Source: Linnemannia schmuckeri | Taxonomy: Eukaryota > Mortierellomycota > Mortierellomycetes > Mortierellales > Mortierellaceae | Reading direction: 5' to 3' | Assembly: GCA_029449235.1 (NCBI GenBank) | Contig: JANATG010000003.1 | Coordinates: 3,302,847-3,366,846, forward strand | Length of the DNA: 64,000 nucleotides | Shown here: in pieces, positions 11,081-20,709 of the stretch | How the letters are laid out: the number at the start of each line of letters is the position of its first letter | Numbering within the stretch: the first letter of the stretch is position 1 | Made by a program: the position numbers and the translations under genes | The notes under the pieces: generated by a model | What the model saw: only the letters and a program-made list of their open reading frames with translations | What the model was told of the DNA's origin: nothing | The model's database searches: none

Positions 11081-13294
11081 ATGACAATCGCACAGTTCCC
11101 AGATGTGCTGCATCTACTTGCACCGCACCTCAACACTTACGATCTAATCGCATGTCTCCAAGTCAATACTCTCTGGAACTCTATCTTCATCGCCTACCTC
11201 TGGAGAACCATCGACGACTCCCAACGACCCTGGAGAAGGCTCCTCGCACAATTCACCTATCCTGTCCCGACTTTCTATCATCCGCAAGAACAGATAGCCC
11301 AACTGGTCGAGCGAGTGCCTGAGAGATTGCTGGATCTGTTTGTGAAGTATGGCCATCATATTAGGAGACTGGTCATTCGACGACCGCAGACGGTCGAGTT
11401 GTGTCTGCGCGCGAGGGCAATTGCTCAGCAGGTGCAGAGACAACAGATCGAGGACCAGGCCAGGGCACAAAATTCGTCGGCTTCCTCGATTGATGTTGTC
11501 ACACAAAGTCCTTTTTCTGCAAGAGACGACAGGGAGGTCCTACCCTGTGAAGGGATCACAGTCCTTCGATTCGGCTTCCTCAGCCCAGTCCTCACATTCC
11601 TCAAACGCCTCGACCGCGCAGACTCCCCCGAAACCCCCTACCTCACAGCCCTTTCAGCAACTCTCCGTAGAAATCAACAGGAGCTCGAACCATCCCTTGC
11701 AGGGGTCCACCCTTGTGTCTTTTACCAGGAACACGACGCCGAAGACAGCAAACTCCATATGATCACACTTGCCCGGTCTTGCTGGCAATTGGTCCTCAAC
11801 AACCCGCAGCTTCAGGAACTGGATATGGGACCCTTTGGGGCCCACGAGGATACCTTTATAGTTTCGGGTAGGTTTCTGAAGACCACTCTCGCGTCGCGTC
11901 AACGACTGCGGGCCGTCCGAATCGGCGTTGAAAGGACGACGGATTTTTTGGTTCGCCTCCCGACGACGCTGCCGCATTTGAAGATGCTCTGGTACTATGA
12001 CAAGTCTCCTGCAGGGTTCAATGCACTGGTGGAGTCCGTTGCTAAAGCTCACGGATCAGAAACAGAGAATGGAGGGAAGGAAATTATAGGAGGAGTGACT
12101 AGCGGCAGTGATGGGACTGAAAGGATGCCGAATCTCAGACTGTTCGACATTGTGGCTCCAACACAACCTCGTCACTTGAAGGCCATCTTTATCAGCTTCC
12201 CTGCCTTGGCTATGCTGTCTATTGGAACACTCAGTTCGGACGACAAAGGCGCCACACACAGGAGCACGGCTATAACCAAAACTCATCGGGACGGAACATC
12301 ACAAGCTTCAGCACAGGAACTAGCGACAGTTTTGCGAGAGCTCCACGTCGCACGATGGGATTGTCCTCCGACAACACTTAGTAGCATCAATATCCGGTTC
12401 AACGCTGTCGCAAGGCTCAACCTCCAACTCATCAGCGGTTACAAAAATCTTCTCGACCTCCTCCGCACCTTCCCAGCTCTCCAAGAACTTCAACTCAAAA
12501 AAGTCCGTGATCTCGCCGAGGAGGCCGAAGTCAACTACACATCCGAACCATTCTTCCCAGCCCTCAAATCCATCCGTCTCGCTAAAGAAGCCTTTTCGAC
12601 CCCTTACAGCCTTAACGGCTTACTCTCGATCCTGCCGAACTTGATTGAGGCCAACCTCTATACTGTCTGCTCTCAGATCTTGGCAAGCATTGTTGAGCAC
12701 TGCCCCCGGATTGAGATATTGGAATTCACAAAAAAGCCCCAGTATAACACTCAAATAGGGCTGCTCCTCACCAGCTGCACCAACCTCAAAAGCTGTGTCG
12801 GTCCAGGTCTTGAAATCCCATTCCCAGATATCCTCAACAAGCCATGGGTCTGCAAGAATCTCCAAAAACTTGACTGCGCAATCACTGGAATACCTTACCT
12901 CACCGAGGTCGAACAGACCTCAATCAAAAACCTCCAGAGCCATTTCTCCAAAAACATCACCTTCCCGCTCACGTTCGACATGCCGCGCGTTGCAAAACGG
13001 GATCCATCGTATACAGACGAGGATAACTGGCATATGTGGCACTACGATGAGAAGAGCGTGTTCAGACAGTACTTGGCTATTAGGTCTATCCTCTGTGATG
13101 TCTTTGACGCTATCACAAAGTACACTGACCTTGACACGGTTCAGCAAGATTGGATGCCACTATCGTCGTTTACTCGGACGTTATGGACTTCTTCGAAACG
13201 AGGACGACCTGTTAGTTCTATGGGACGCCCACTCAAGGCAACTTCTCGTGTCCTGTCTGAAAGCCAAGCCCGCTGGATCCACCTTCCTTCTTAG
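11081..13294 (+). CDS. F-box/leucine-rich-repeat protein
   Basis: Single-exon frame of 737 codons from the ATG at 11081. The open frame extends further upstream without an ATG, so 11081 is the first usable start. Residues 5-45 form an F-box-like element (FPDVLHLLAPHLNTYDLIAC, then VNTLWNSIF, LWRTIDDS). The rest shows irregular leucine-rich repeats, e.g. LRELHVARW, FPALQELQLKKVRDL and LPNLIEANLYTVC. F-box/LRR proteins are usually substrate receptors of SCF ubiquitin ligases, binding Skp1 through the F-box; the substrate cannot be guessed. This type is commonly amplified in early-diverging fungi, and a broken copy lies at the left edge of this window. The C-terminus (after about residue 690) changes to Ser/Arg-rich text, so the last codons could hide an unrecognised intron or frame change. 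Confidence 0.8.
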   Translation: MTIAQFPDVLHLLAPHLNTYDLIACLQVNTLWNSIFIAYLWRTIDDSQRPWRRLLAQFTYPVPTFYHPQEQIAQLVERVPERLLDLFVKYGHHIRRLVIRRPQTVELCLRARAIAQQVQRQQIEDQARAQNSSASSIDVVTQSPFSARDDREVLPCEGITVLRFGFLSPVLTFLKRLDRADSPETPYLTALSATLRRNQQELEPSLAGVHPCVFYQEHDAEDSKLHMITLARSCWQLVLNNPQLQELDMGPFGAHEDTFIVSGRFLKTTLASRQRLRAVRIGVERTTDFLVRLPTTLPHLKMLWYYDKSPAGFNALVESVAKAHGSETENGGKEIIGGVTSGSDGTERMPNLRLFDIVAPTQPRHLKAIFISFPALAMLSIGTLSSDDKGATHRSTAITKTHRDGTSQASAQELATVLRELHVARWDCPPTTLSSINIRFNAVARLNLQLISGYKNLLDLLRTFPALQELQLKKVRDLAEEAEVNYTSEPFFPALKSIRLAKEAFSTPYSLNGLLSILPNLIEANLYTVCSQILASIVEHCPRIEILEFTKKPQYNTQIGLLLTSCTNLKSCVGPGLEIPFPDILNKPWVCKNLQKLDCAITGIPYLTEVEQTSIKNLQSHFSKNITFPLTFDMPRVAKRDPSYTDEDNWHMWHYDEKSVFRQYLAIRSILCDVFDAITKYTDLDTVQQDWMPLSSFTRTLWTSSKRGRPVSSMGRPLKATSRVLSESQARWIHLPS

Positions 13295-13524
13295 ATACCC
13301 TTCTCCCTTCCCTTATCGACTGCTTTGAAATAAAACAGAGGGTACACTAGTTAGCGAATGATGAAACGACATGTGTTTTTATGAAGCAGCCAAACGTTAA
13401 AGAAACGGTTTCACCAGGTAATAAGTTAACTTCCCGTCATACTGTATTTTCTTCCTTTTCCCCATCCTTCCTCTCTCCTTTTTCTTTTCTCACTTCACTC
13501 GCCAACAAAGATACACAGACAACC

Positions 13525-14139
13525 ATGCGGGTACCGCTATCAACGTTCAACTCCACAACTCAGTCTCTCTTCCCCTCTTCTCCACCAGAGCCAGCCCCAA
13601 TGATCTTCCTCAGCTGTTATAACAACGGAAAAAACGACCATCATCCACCACCTAGTTCACGGCCGCGAAAAGGCAGCCAACTCCTTCCACACATCCGACC
13701 CAACGACTCATATCCTTCACTACCCCTTCCTCTCCTCCAATCCTTACCCTCTTCCCCCTCCTCCCCTTCTCCTCCGGCCGATCTTGCTCTTATTCCTACT
13801 CCCGCGCCACAGCCAACACCAAACCACTCCCTCCTTCAATGGACATTCTCTATCCTCGAAATACCCGTCTACCGTCTGGACCGGCCCTGATATATCTCTG
13901 AATCTGCAGCTACAGTCTTTGTTATTGACTTGGTCCTGACCAAAAGAGACGAATACAGCTTGACCGAGATCCGTACAGAATTCCAATCCCTCTTTTACTA
14001 CGCCTCCATAGACGAGTATTATACGGACAGTGGCGAACACCGCCCCATGGACGCCAAAATTGTCCTAATCCTCACTACAAAACATCTCCATGTTGGTATA
14101 TCCATCGCAGAGCTCAAGAACTCTTTGAATTGCCAATGA
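13525..14139 (+). pseudogene. small gene with an in-frame stop, unknown product
   Basis: From the ATG at 13525 the frame is Ser/Pro-rich and reaches LQWTFSILEIPVYRLDRP, then hits a TGA at 13888-13890. The same frame continues without a gap: YISESAATVFVIDLVLTK, later FQSLFYYASIDEYYT, then MDAKIVLILTTKHLHVGI, ending at 14139. The hydrophobic strand followed by a second strand about 45 residues later loosely recalls G-alpha/small-GTPase cores (strand, switch, strand before the NKxD position), but the NKxD and P-loop motifs are not visible, so this is speculation. A real gene broken by one stop, or an intron I cannot place around 13880-13915, would both fit. Confidence 0.35.
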
Positions 14140-14390
14140 TCGGTCACAAATTTAGAATGATTTAGCGGATTCAGGGTGTCGGCGGCATCATTGGTGAAGG
14201 GCTCTATGAGGCGTTCGACTGGCTCTGCATACAGCTGAACGCTCGAAAACCATTTGTCAGTCATGGGTACAGAAATGCCACAGACGATTGTCAAAGATGT
14301 TTCTGTATGCGAGAATGATAACATGATGGCTCCATTCCGCATCTATAAAAAAACTAATGAAATAAATACACAGCAAATATGTCCTTGGTA

Positions 14391-17091
14391 TCAAAAATCA
14401 TCCACTTGGACACCCACATACTGCACTGCCAAAGAGCATCGATCCCATTGCTGCATGTACTCCTCCACAAGTTGTGCACAGACCTCACCGCCGTTATGCG
14501 GTATCCGTCGCTCAAACCACCCGCTCCCCGATGACACCCCATGACCAATTCCTTGAATACAGCCATCATAGTCATCATCATCGTCACCGCCACCGACCTC
14601 CAAGCGCCCCAACTCTTCCATCATCTCCGATTCCTTGACGTAACTCGAATGGTTCTTGGACGGCAGGGTTGCAGACGACAAAGTAGAAATTGAGACCGAC
14701 CGCCGAGACCGAGCAGGCGATAGCAAAGGTGGATTGTCTTCATCCTCTCCATGCGGAGAGATGGGTCCTCCTCGCGCCAGTTCTGCCATATTCACAGACT
14801 CGGCCAGGGACCGCGCCTTGGACGCTCGAAACTGATGTGTATTAATACTTAAAGCCCGCTTTCGACGGATCGCTGGCCCTCCATTAGGCATCGTCGACCC
14901 TAGCTCTCCGTCATCCTTGCAACCGTCGCCGCTTTCTCCATGGCCACTACCGCATCCGATCGTAAATGCGGCTGCAGTGGCTGCACGCTCCTCCATAAAC
15001 TGTTTGCGTCCTGCCTTTTCCTCCTGCGTCAGCCGGTCCGCTTCCAGGATCGATCTCTGCCATAGTCCCGTTTCAAACTCCTCTGCTGTCATCTCCACAG
15101 GCAGTCCATGCTTGATCATCATCTTGATTAGACCGTGCTCCTCAATGAATTGTGGTCGAGAAACGTAAATCAGCGCCGTATCGTGCGCAATACACTCTGA
15201 GCACGTCCCGTAACCCTAATTAATTGACAACAGAGAAAACAACGATATAAATAATATTTGGCATAAGAAAAGCAGCCTCACATCATAAACTATAAAAAAA
15301 TGAAGAAATCGTACCAATTTTCCGATGACAATGTCGGCAGCGTGGGTCAGGTCAGGGACATAGACTCCATGCGGACTCCGATAAAACCCAGCAGGCAACT
15401 CATGCGAGACTGGCAGCCCACAGATCACGCCAATCCAGCCGTCCGGTAATGGGTTCCCCCACCCTTGCTTCAACCGCTGACCACCAAACGAGACTAAGAC
15501 CATTTTTTTTGTCCGGATCGTTTCCTCGTCCACTCCGAGCGCTCTTAACACATCTTCGCGCGTATTGATCGCTTTGCGGACTACCATTGGAACATCGATT
15601 GCCATCCGTGCCAGCCCCTTTGGTTTCGTGAGTGCAGTGTCGATCGAGAGCTGCTGTCGACCTCTGACTGGTATGGAAGGACTGGATGGTACGATGCGAA
15701 TGTCGACACGATGTGGGCTGGGTGGTTCCATGTCTGTGTCTTCCTCCATAGGCGTATCCCATCTATTATTCAATCTTTCTCCCTCTGCGCCGAATGGTTG
15801 TAGACGCTGTGTTATGCTTCTATTGCTGCCGTTGTTACCCATAGAGAGAGGGAGACTGCCGTTTGATATTCCGTTTCTTTGAGTGATGGCGTTGAGCTGT
15901 TTTGGCAGATGAAAGGTGCCCCTTTGAAGATAGCGGGTGCGGTCAGCCTCCAGGGACTTGATCTCGTCCTCGAAGGATGGAATATCGATCGATCCTGGTA
16001 ACCGCAACAAGAGAGTTGCCTTCTTATAGTCCTCCAGAGCTGCGTCCGCACAGGCAATCACGTCCTTGTCCAACGGGTCACCTTCTCTCAGATACCGGTA
16101 CACCTCGTCGAACGTGAAATTGGTGATGAGGCATGCCGGGATCCCCATCACGTTAGCTGCGGCGCTATTTTTATATATACAAAAATGACGAAGTTGATTA
16201 GTCCTTTTTAGTCCCAGCCGGGTCTGTGCCAACATAGATAATGAATCCTTTTTTTTTTTGAGGTCATGATTACCAGGGCAGGAAGGGTGCATCGGCAAGG
16301 ACGCAGTGGGCGCCGACTTGCTTGAGCCAATTGGCTTCAAACTTGATCATATCGTCTCTTCTCGCTAGAAACGACTTGACCCCCTCTATTGTCATTTGAC
16401 GATCCACTGAGTATGCCTATTATCGAATGGTAAAAAAATAAATAAGAAAGAGAGTAAGTGTCGACGATCATCGTATCTAAATTAAAATGCAACGATAGGA
16501 CCTTAAAACCACACAATTATGTTCGAGTAGAATAACCACAGATATGCATTGTTACCAAAGGTTGGACGACTCCTGCATCGACTCTGGCATTCCGATATTC
16601 AGCCCCTAAATCGATCACATCCTGGAAGATGAACTGGGGTGCATCCGACACGATATAGATCTTGTGTCGCGATTTTGTCGTCACGGATGTTTTTGTTGAT
16701 GCTGCTATCCAAGTGTCCGTAGTTCCTTTCGTTGTTGAATTGATAGGCGGGACAACTGTTGTTGACTTGAGGAGTTCTGTGATGATCTGGTTGACCCTTG
16801 TTGCATGACCGAATCCTGTTTTTTGATCGGAGTCATGTATGTGCATGCGCGATGGAATGGAATGCAAGAGAGTGAGAGAGAATTGGTCAGTTGGACTGTT
16901 GGTTAAAGCAGAAGCTAATAAGCCTTTGTCTAGGATAGGATAGTAACGACAATAGTGAGCAGCCAACGGACGAGTCGTTGAGGAAGCGAAAAGGAAGAGT
17001 GCTTCTTTGTCTGTCAGAGTTGTGAACGGCAAGCTGTAAAAGTACCATGTCCGGAAACATAATAGCAGAAGGTGTATCCTTTGCGGCTCAT
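14391..17091 (-). CDS. glycosyltransferase-like protein related to the N-terminal domain of L-arabinokinase
   Basis: Exons 17091-17046, 16815-16556, 16416-16274, 16164-15315 and 15215-14391 join in phase at GT/AG sites to 707 residues. The protein opens with CYYVSGHGFGHATR (residues 9-22). It continues with IYIVSDAPQFIFQDVI, VDAGVVQPLAYSVD, AANVMGIPACLITNFTFDEV, VPMVVRKA, MVLVSFGGQ, WIGVICGLP, LTHAADIVIGKLGYGTCSE and GGEVCAQLV. These match, in order, the GT-B glycosyltransferase-like N-terminal half of plant L-arabinokinase (ARA1). The GHMP kinase half is absent: the C-terminus ends within the GT-like part. Two insertions are present, a Ser-rich one (about residues 230-310) and an acidic one near the end. 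Substrate is unknown; a nucleotide-sugar or sugar-binding role is inferred from the fold. It lies 337 bp downstream of a GT64-type gene on the same strand. Confidence 0.8.
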
Positions 17092-17428
17092 TTTGTCTGA
17101 ATAAAGAAGATGCTGATGAGAGAAGGAAGGAGATGAAATGAATGACTTGCAAGAAAATAGTATGGAGGAAGCGTGAAGAAGTGAAGGAGTGAGAAAAGTG
17201 TTCTCTTCATTTTTAGTTCCTCCACTATTCTTTTTTTTTTTTTTTTTAGGCGAAGTCCATTCAAAGGGCGGTGAATGCATGTGACTGGTTCGAAAAAAAA
17301 AAAAAAAAAACGACAAGAACGGGATAGGCCGAACCATGGAATGGGGCCATCACGACCCATAACCATTATTCCTTCTAAACAGTTCTTACACTATCATTTA
17401 CTAAACGAACATTTAACATGCAAATAAA
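17092..17428. other. short intergenic region with opposing T and A tracts
   Basis: 337 bp between two minus-strand genes. It holds a T run (about 17230-17247) and an A run (about 17294-17311), 46 bp apart, which could fold as a hairpin in either transcript. It probably carries both the end of the upstream gene and the promoter of the downstream one. Confidence 0.5.
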
Positions 17429-18424
17429 CTAAAGGACCATGCCACCGGCATCCATGCCGCAGATCTCTAACGACTTTTCAAGGTCAACATCCAGCTCGAC
17501 CTTGATCTGGTGAAGCACCCCCTCAGGCAACAGTGCAGTCGACGGACACGAAATGTCCAGCGTCATCGTGTGCGCAAACGGGAACTGTGTAGTATGTTGA
17601 CATGTCGACTATGCAGTGTTGATTCCATCCAATTCAATGATTCAATGATTCGGTAGATGATGTTAGTTTCATAAGCAGAGTCGAAAGTTGGCACAGTGAA
17701 ATATTTAAGAGGTCATATTTACCCAGTGAATGCCACGGTGATCAGAGGCGAGGACAGTGATCTGGCCTTCAAGACTAGTCAAGGCTTTGGACGAAGTGAT
17801 CGTCAACCGGTTCAAGGCCGTAGGCTTGACAAACCGAAGACCAAACGAGTCGCCAGCCTGTGGCACTTTGAAGCTGTGCCAGCATGTATACGGGTCATTA
17901 TCGACCGCATGGACATATGCAAACGTCTTCCAAAATTCGGCCGTAGGGTAATCCAGCTCCAAAAACTTCGCATCCTGCTCGTCAATCGTCCGCAAATCGC
18001 CCTTGAAAACCACTTCCTTAGGGTCTGGGAAAGGATCCAAGCTCGTCATAAACAAGCACTTGTCATTGAAGCATGGCGACCTATATTGTACCAACAAGGG
18101 GCAACAATAATATAATAGAAATGCTAATGTTAATTCTTGTCAAGAAGTATGAAACTAATTTGCGGTGTACTTCAGTTCCTATTAGAAACAATAGAGAAGT
18201 GATATACCTAGTGTGGCGATCCCTGATGTATGGTTCTTCTTCTTGCCTTGCAAAGGGGTCCTTGTTGGTCACCTCAAAGTTTGTCAACAGTATCGAGTAC
18301 AGTCTATCCGCTGCATCCAACTACATACAATTAAGAGAAGTAAACAAGTGAGTGAATACTCCAGAGATGCAGGAAAGAGAGCCTGGAGGCAGTATGCAAG
18401 AGAAGAAAGCGATTTGAAATGTTC

Positions 18425-18469
<45 letters not shown>

Positions 18470-20205
18470 GCTTACCATATTCCTGAAGACGACGCCCCAG
18501 TGGTCGCTGACACGTTCAGTACCCCAGTCGTTCTTTTGGTCGAGAGGGGTGAGATAATTGACTAATTGATATGGGTACTGGTTGGTCCAAATGGAGAAGT
18601 ACATGTCGATGACCTTAAAGCGGTCCTTGGCGAGGGTTGTGTTTCCTCGTTGTTCCAGCAGACGCCTTGCCTTTTCCCTGGGCAGGTACGATCCTGTTCC
18701 CATCCATGAAAATCCTGCATGCATGTTGTAATCTATTGGAGATATGGAGTGAGTGAGTGAATAAATAAGAACTGAGGATGTGGCACGGTAATTCAGTTCC
18801 TCAGGGGGCGGCGATAGATGGATTTGGGAGAGCGTATCCAAGGAATGACCGACATTTCTCCTTCCCCTTTTTTCTCTTTCTTTGGCTACACAACTCAAAG
18901 GCACCGATTTGACCAACAAGGCACTGTCTGTCCTATTTTTTTTTTGTTTTTGCTGACTCCTCAAGGTACGGAAGGTGTCCGACCTGACCTTCTCCCTTTG
19001 AGCCTAATTTCTTTTTTTTTTTTTTTTTTCTTCTTCTTCTTCTTCTTCTTCTTGCTGCCCCATAGTGTTGACTCGAAAAGAAAGGTGACCATTACGGCAG
19101 CCTTCCTTTTTTTTTTGCTTTGTCCTGCCTTGTGTTTAACCTCTTTCTGAGTTTTCTTTAACCTCCTTGTTTTTTTCTTATCTTATTTTTGGTATTTGTG
19201 TGCTCAGGACTCCGAACCAGTCAAGTCTTACATGCCCCAACCCAACCAGCCAGCCAATCCAGTCTATCAACCAACCAACCCACAAAGCAACCTTCCTCCT
19301 TCCCCTTCCTTTTGCCATTCACACTCCTAAACAAACAAGCAAACAAACAAACAAACAAAGAGACAGAGAAAGAGTGAAAAAATACCTTCATTGGTGAAGG
19401 TCCATCGGCGGTGCTCCATTTGAATCAGTGGCAGGGTGTTGGTATGGATCAGGTTAGGGCTGGTCAAAAAGTTGGTGTAGAGTGCATCCATGTGGGTGTT
19501 GAGCCAGTCGTCGTCCTGAAAGTAGCAGTACTCGTACTTTGCGAGCGAGCACGACATGTACTTTGCAAAGTCACGCAGGTTCTCAGCCGCGTTGTACACC
19601 TGCAGTTCTGGCAAGGGGCCAAAGCCAGCAGCACCTGCACTATTGGAATTGAGGTCAAAGTCTCGTTTGGAGAGTTGGATGTCCTTGTTGTTGTTCCAGA
19701 TAATGATCTCCTTGATGTAGGGGTATCGGACAAGGTAACTGACAAGCATCTTGAGGGTGTCGATGCGTTTCCAGCCTAAGAGGATGGCCGTTGCTGGTAG
19801 AAGATGCTCGTTCTGGGGCAAGAGAAGCCCTTGTTCGCTAAAGTCATCGAAGCTGTAGGCGGATTTGCGGGATTCAAGGATTTGTTGGACGAAATGTTCC
19901 CGTTCTAGTTGTTGGTCTGATGGTGTAGAGTCCTTTCTATCTGCCACAGGTTCATCGGTAGAGATAATAGGGTGGCCATTGTCGGTAGAAGAAGAGGAGA
20001 AAGGGCGGGAGAGGACAAGTAGGGAGAAGGCACAGAGGGCAAGGAGGAGGATGAACTTGAGGGGGTTGATGCGTCTGGATATGGCGGTGGGGATGGAGGT
20101 AGAGGAGTTATTGGAGACGAGAGGTGGCCTGTTGCTGCGTGATTGACTAGAGGAGGTTGTGCCAAAGTGGAAAGGCAGGCTGTTGGCGTTGCCGTTCCTA
20201 TTCAT
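17429..20205 (-). CDS. GT64-like type II Golgi glycosyltransferase with C-terminal discoidin-like domain, 5 exons
   Basis: Exons 20205-19386, 18732-18476, 18320-18208, 18080-17723 and 17584-17429 join in phase, 567 residues. A short cytosolic N-terminus is followed by a single signal anchor (about residues 50-68, KFILLLALCAFSLLVLSRPF), so it is a type II membrane protein. The catalytic part contains ATAILLGWKRIDTLKMLVSY, YIKEIIIWNNN and the metal-binding motif YFQDDDW (DDD at 231-233), then SWMGTGSYLPREKARRLLE. This order is that of exostosin-type GT64 domains. The last about 170 residues (VDNDPYTCWHSFKVPQAGDS, RFVKPTALNRLTI, ASDHRGIHW) resemble the beta-sandwich tail of MGAT4-type enzymes. 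Likely role: Golgi glycan elongation; donor unknown. Intron 2 starts seven bases before a 43-nt T run on the coding strand. Confidence 0.8.
18426..18468. repeat. A43 homopolymer (T43 on coding strand) in intron 2 of the GT64-like gene
   Basis: 43 uninterrupted A on the + strand. On the minus (coding) strand this is a U-rich tract directly after the 5' splice site. Confidence 0.9.
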
Positions 20206-20709
20206 ATCCGGTCCCTGTCTCTCTTCTTTTCCTAGTTGTTGTTGATGTTGTCCAGATGGCTGTCAGTGAAAGGAAGAGAGGGTGATGTGTGTTTGTGTAT
20301 GTGAGTATGTATATGAATCTGAAGAATGAATTGAACAAGCGGGTATGAATGTGAAGAATGTGTGTGGGTATAAGACCAAATGGAAGATGAAGGTTTGGTG
20401 ACAAGAAGAGTGATAGCCACTTTAAGAAGTGAGCAGGGAGGTGTGTGTGTGTGTGTGTGTGTGTGCAAGAAGAGTAAAGTGTGTGCGTATGCAAGAAGAT
20501 TAAAGAAGGAGTGTGAGTGTGAGTAAGAGCGAGAGTGAGGCGATGAGAAAGAAAGGAGGGAACAAGAACAAGTACAAGAACAAGAACAAGAACAAGGACA
20601 AGGACAAAGACAAGAACAGAAAAATTGTCAAAGAGTTCAAAGCAGGTGACTTGGTGCAGCTATAAATTATTGGTTGACTGTTTTGCGAACACGCCTGCAC
20701 GCCCACCGC
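20206..20709. promoter_or_regulatory. promoter/leader of the GT64-like gene with microsatellites
   Basis: 504 bp between two minus-strand genes. It holds a (GT)n run at about 20440-20464, (acaaga)n repeats at about 20563-20615, and a long purine-rich + strand, that is, a pyrimidine-rich leader for the minus-strand transcript. No ORF worth calling. Confidence 0.55.

Noticed and set aside
17230..17311. Opposing T and A runs as a transcription terminator
   Set aside because: Bacterial-type terminators do not apply in this eukaryotic genome; they are better seen as part of the general homopolymer pattern.
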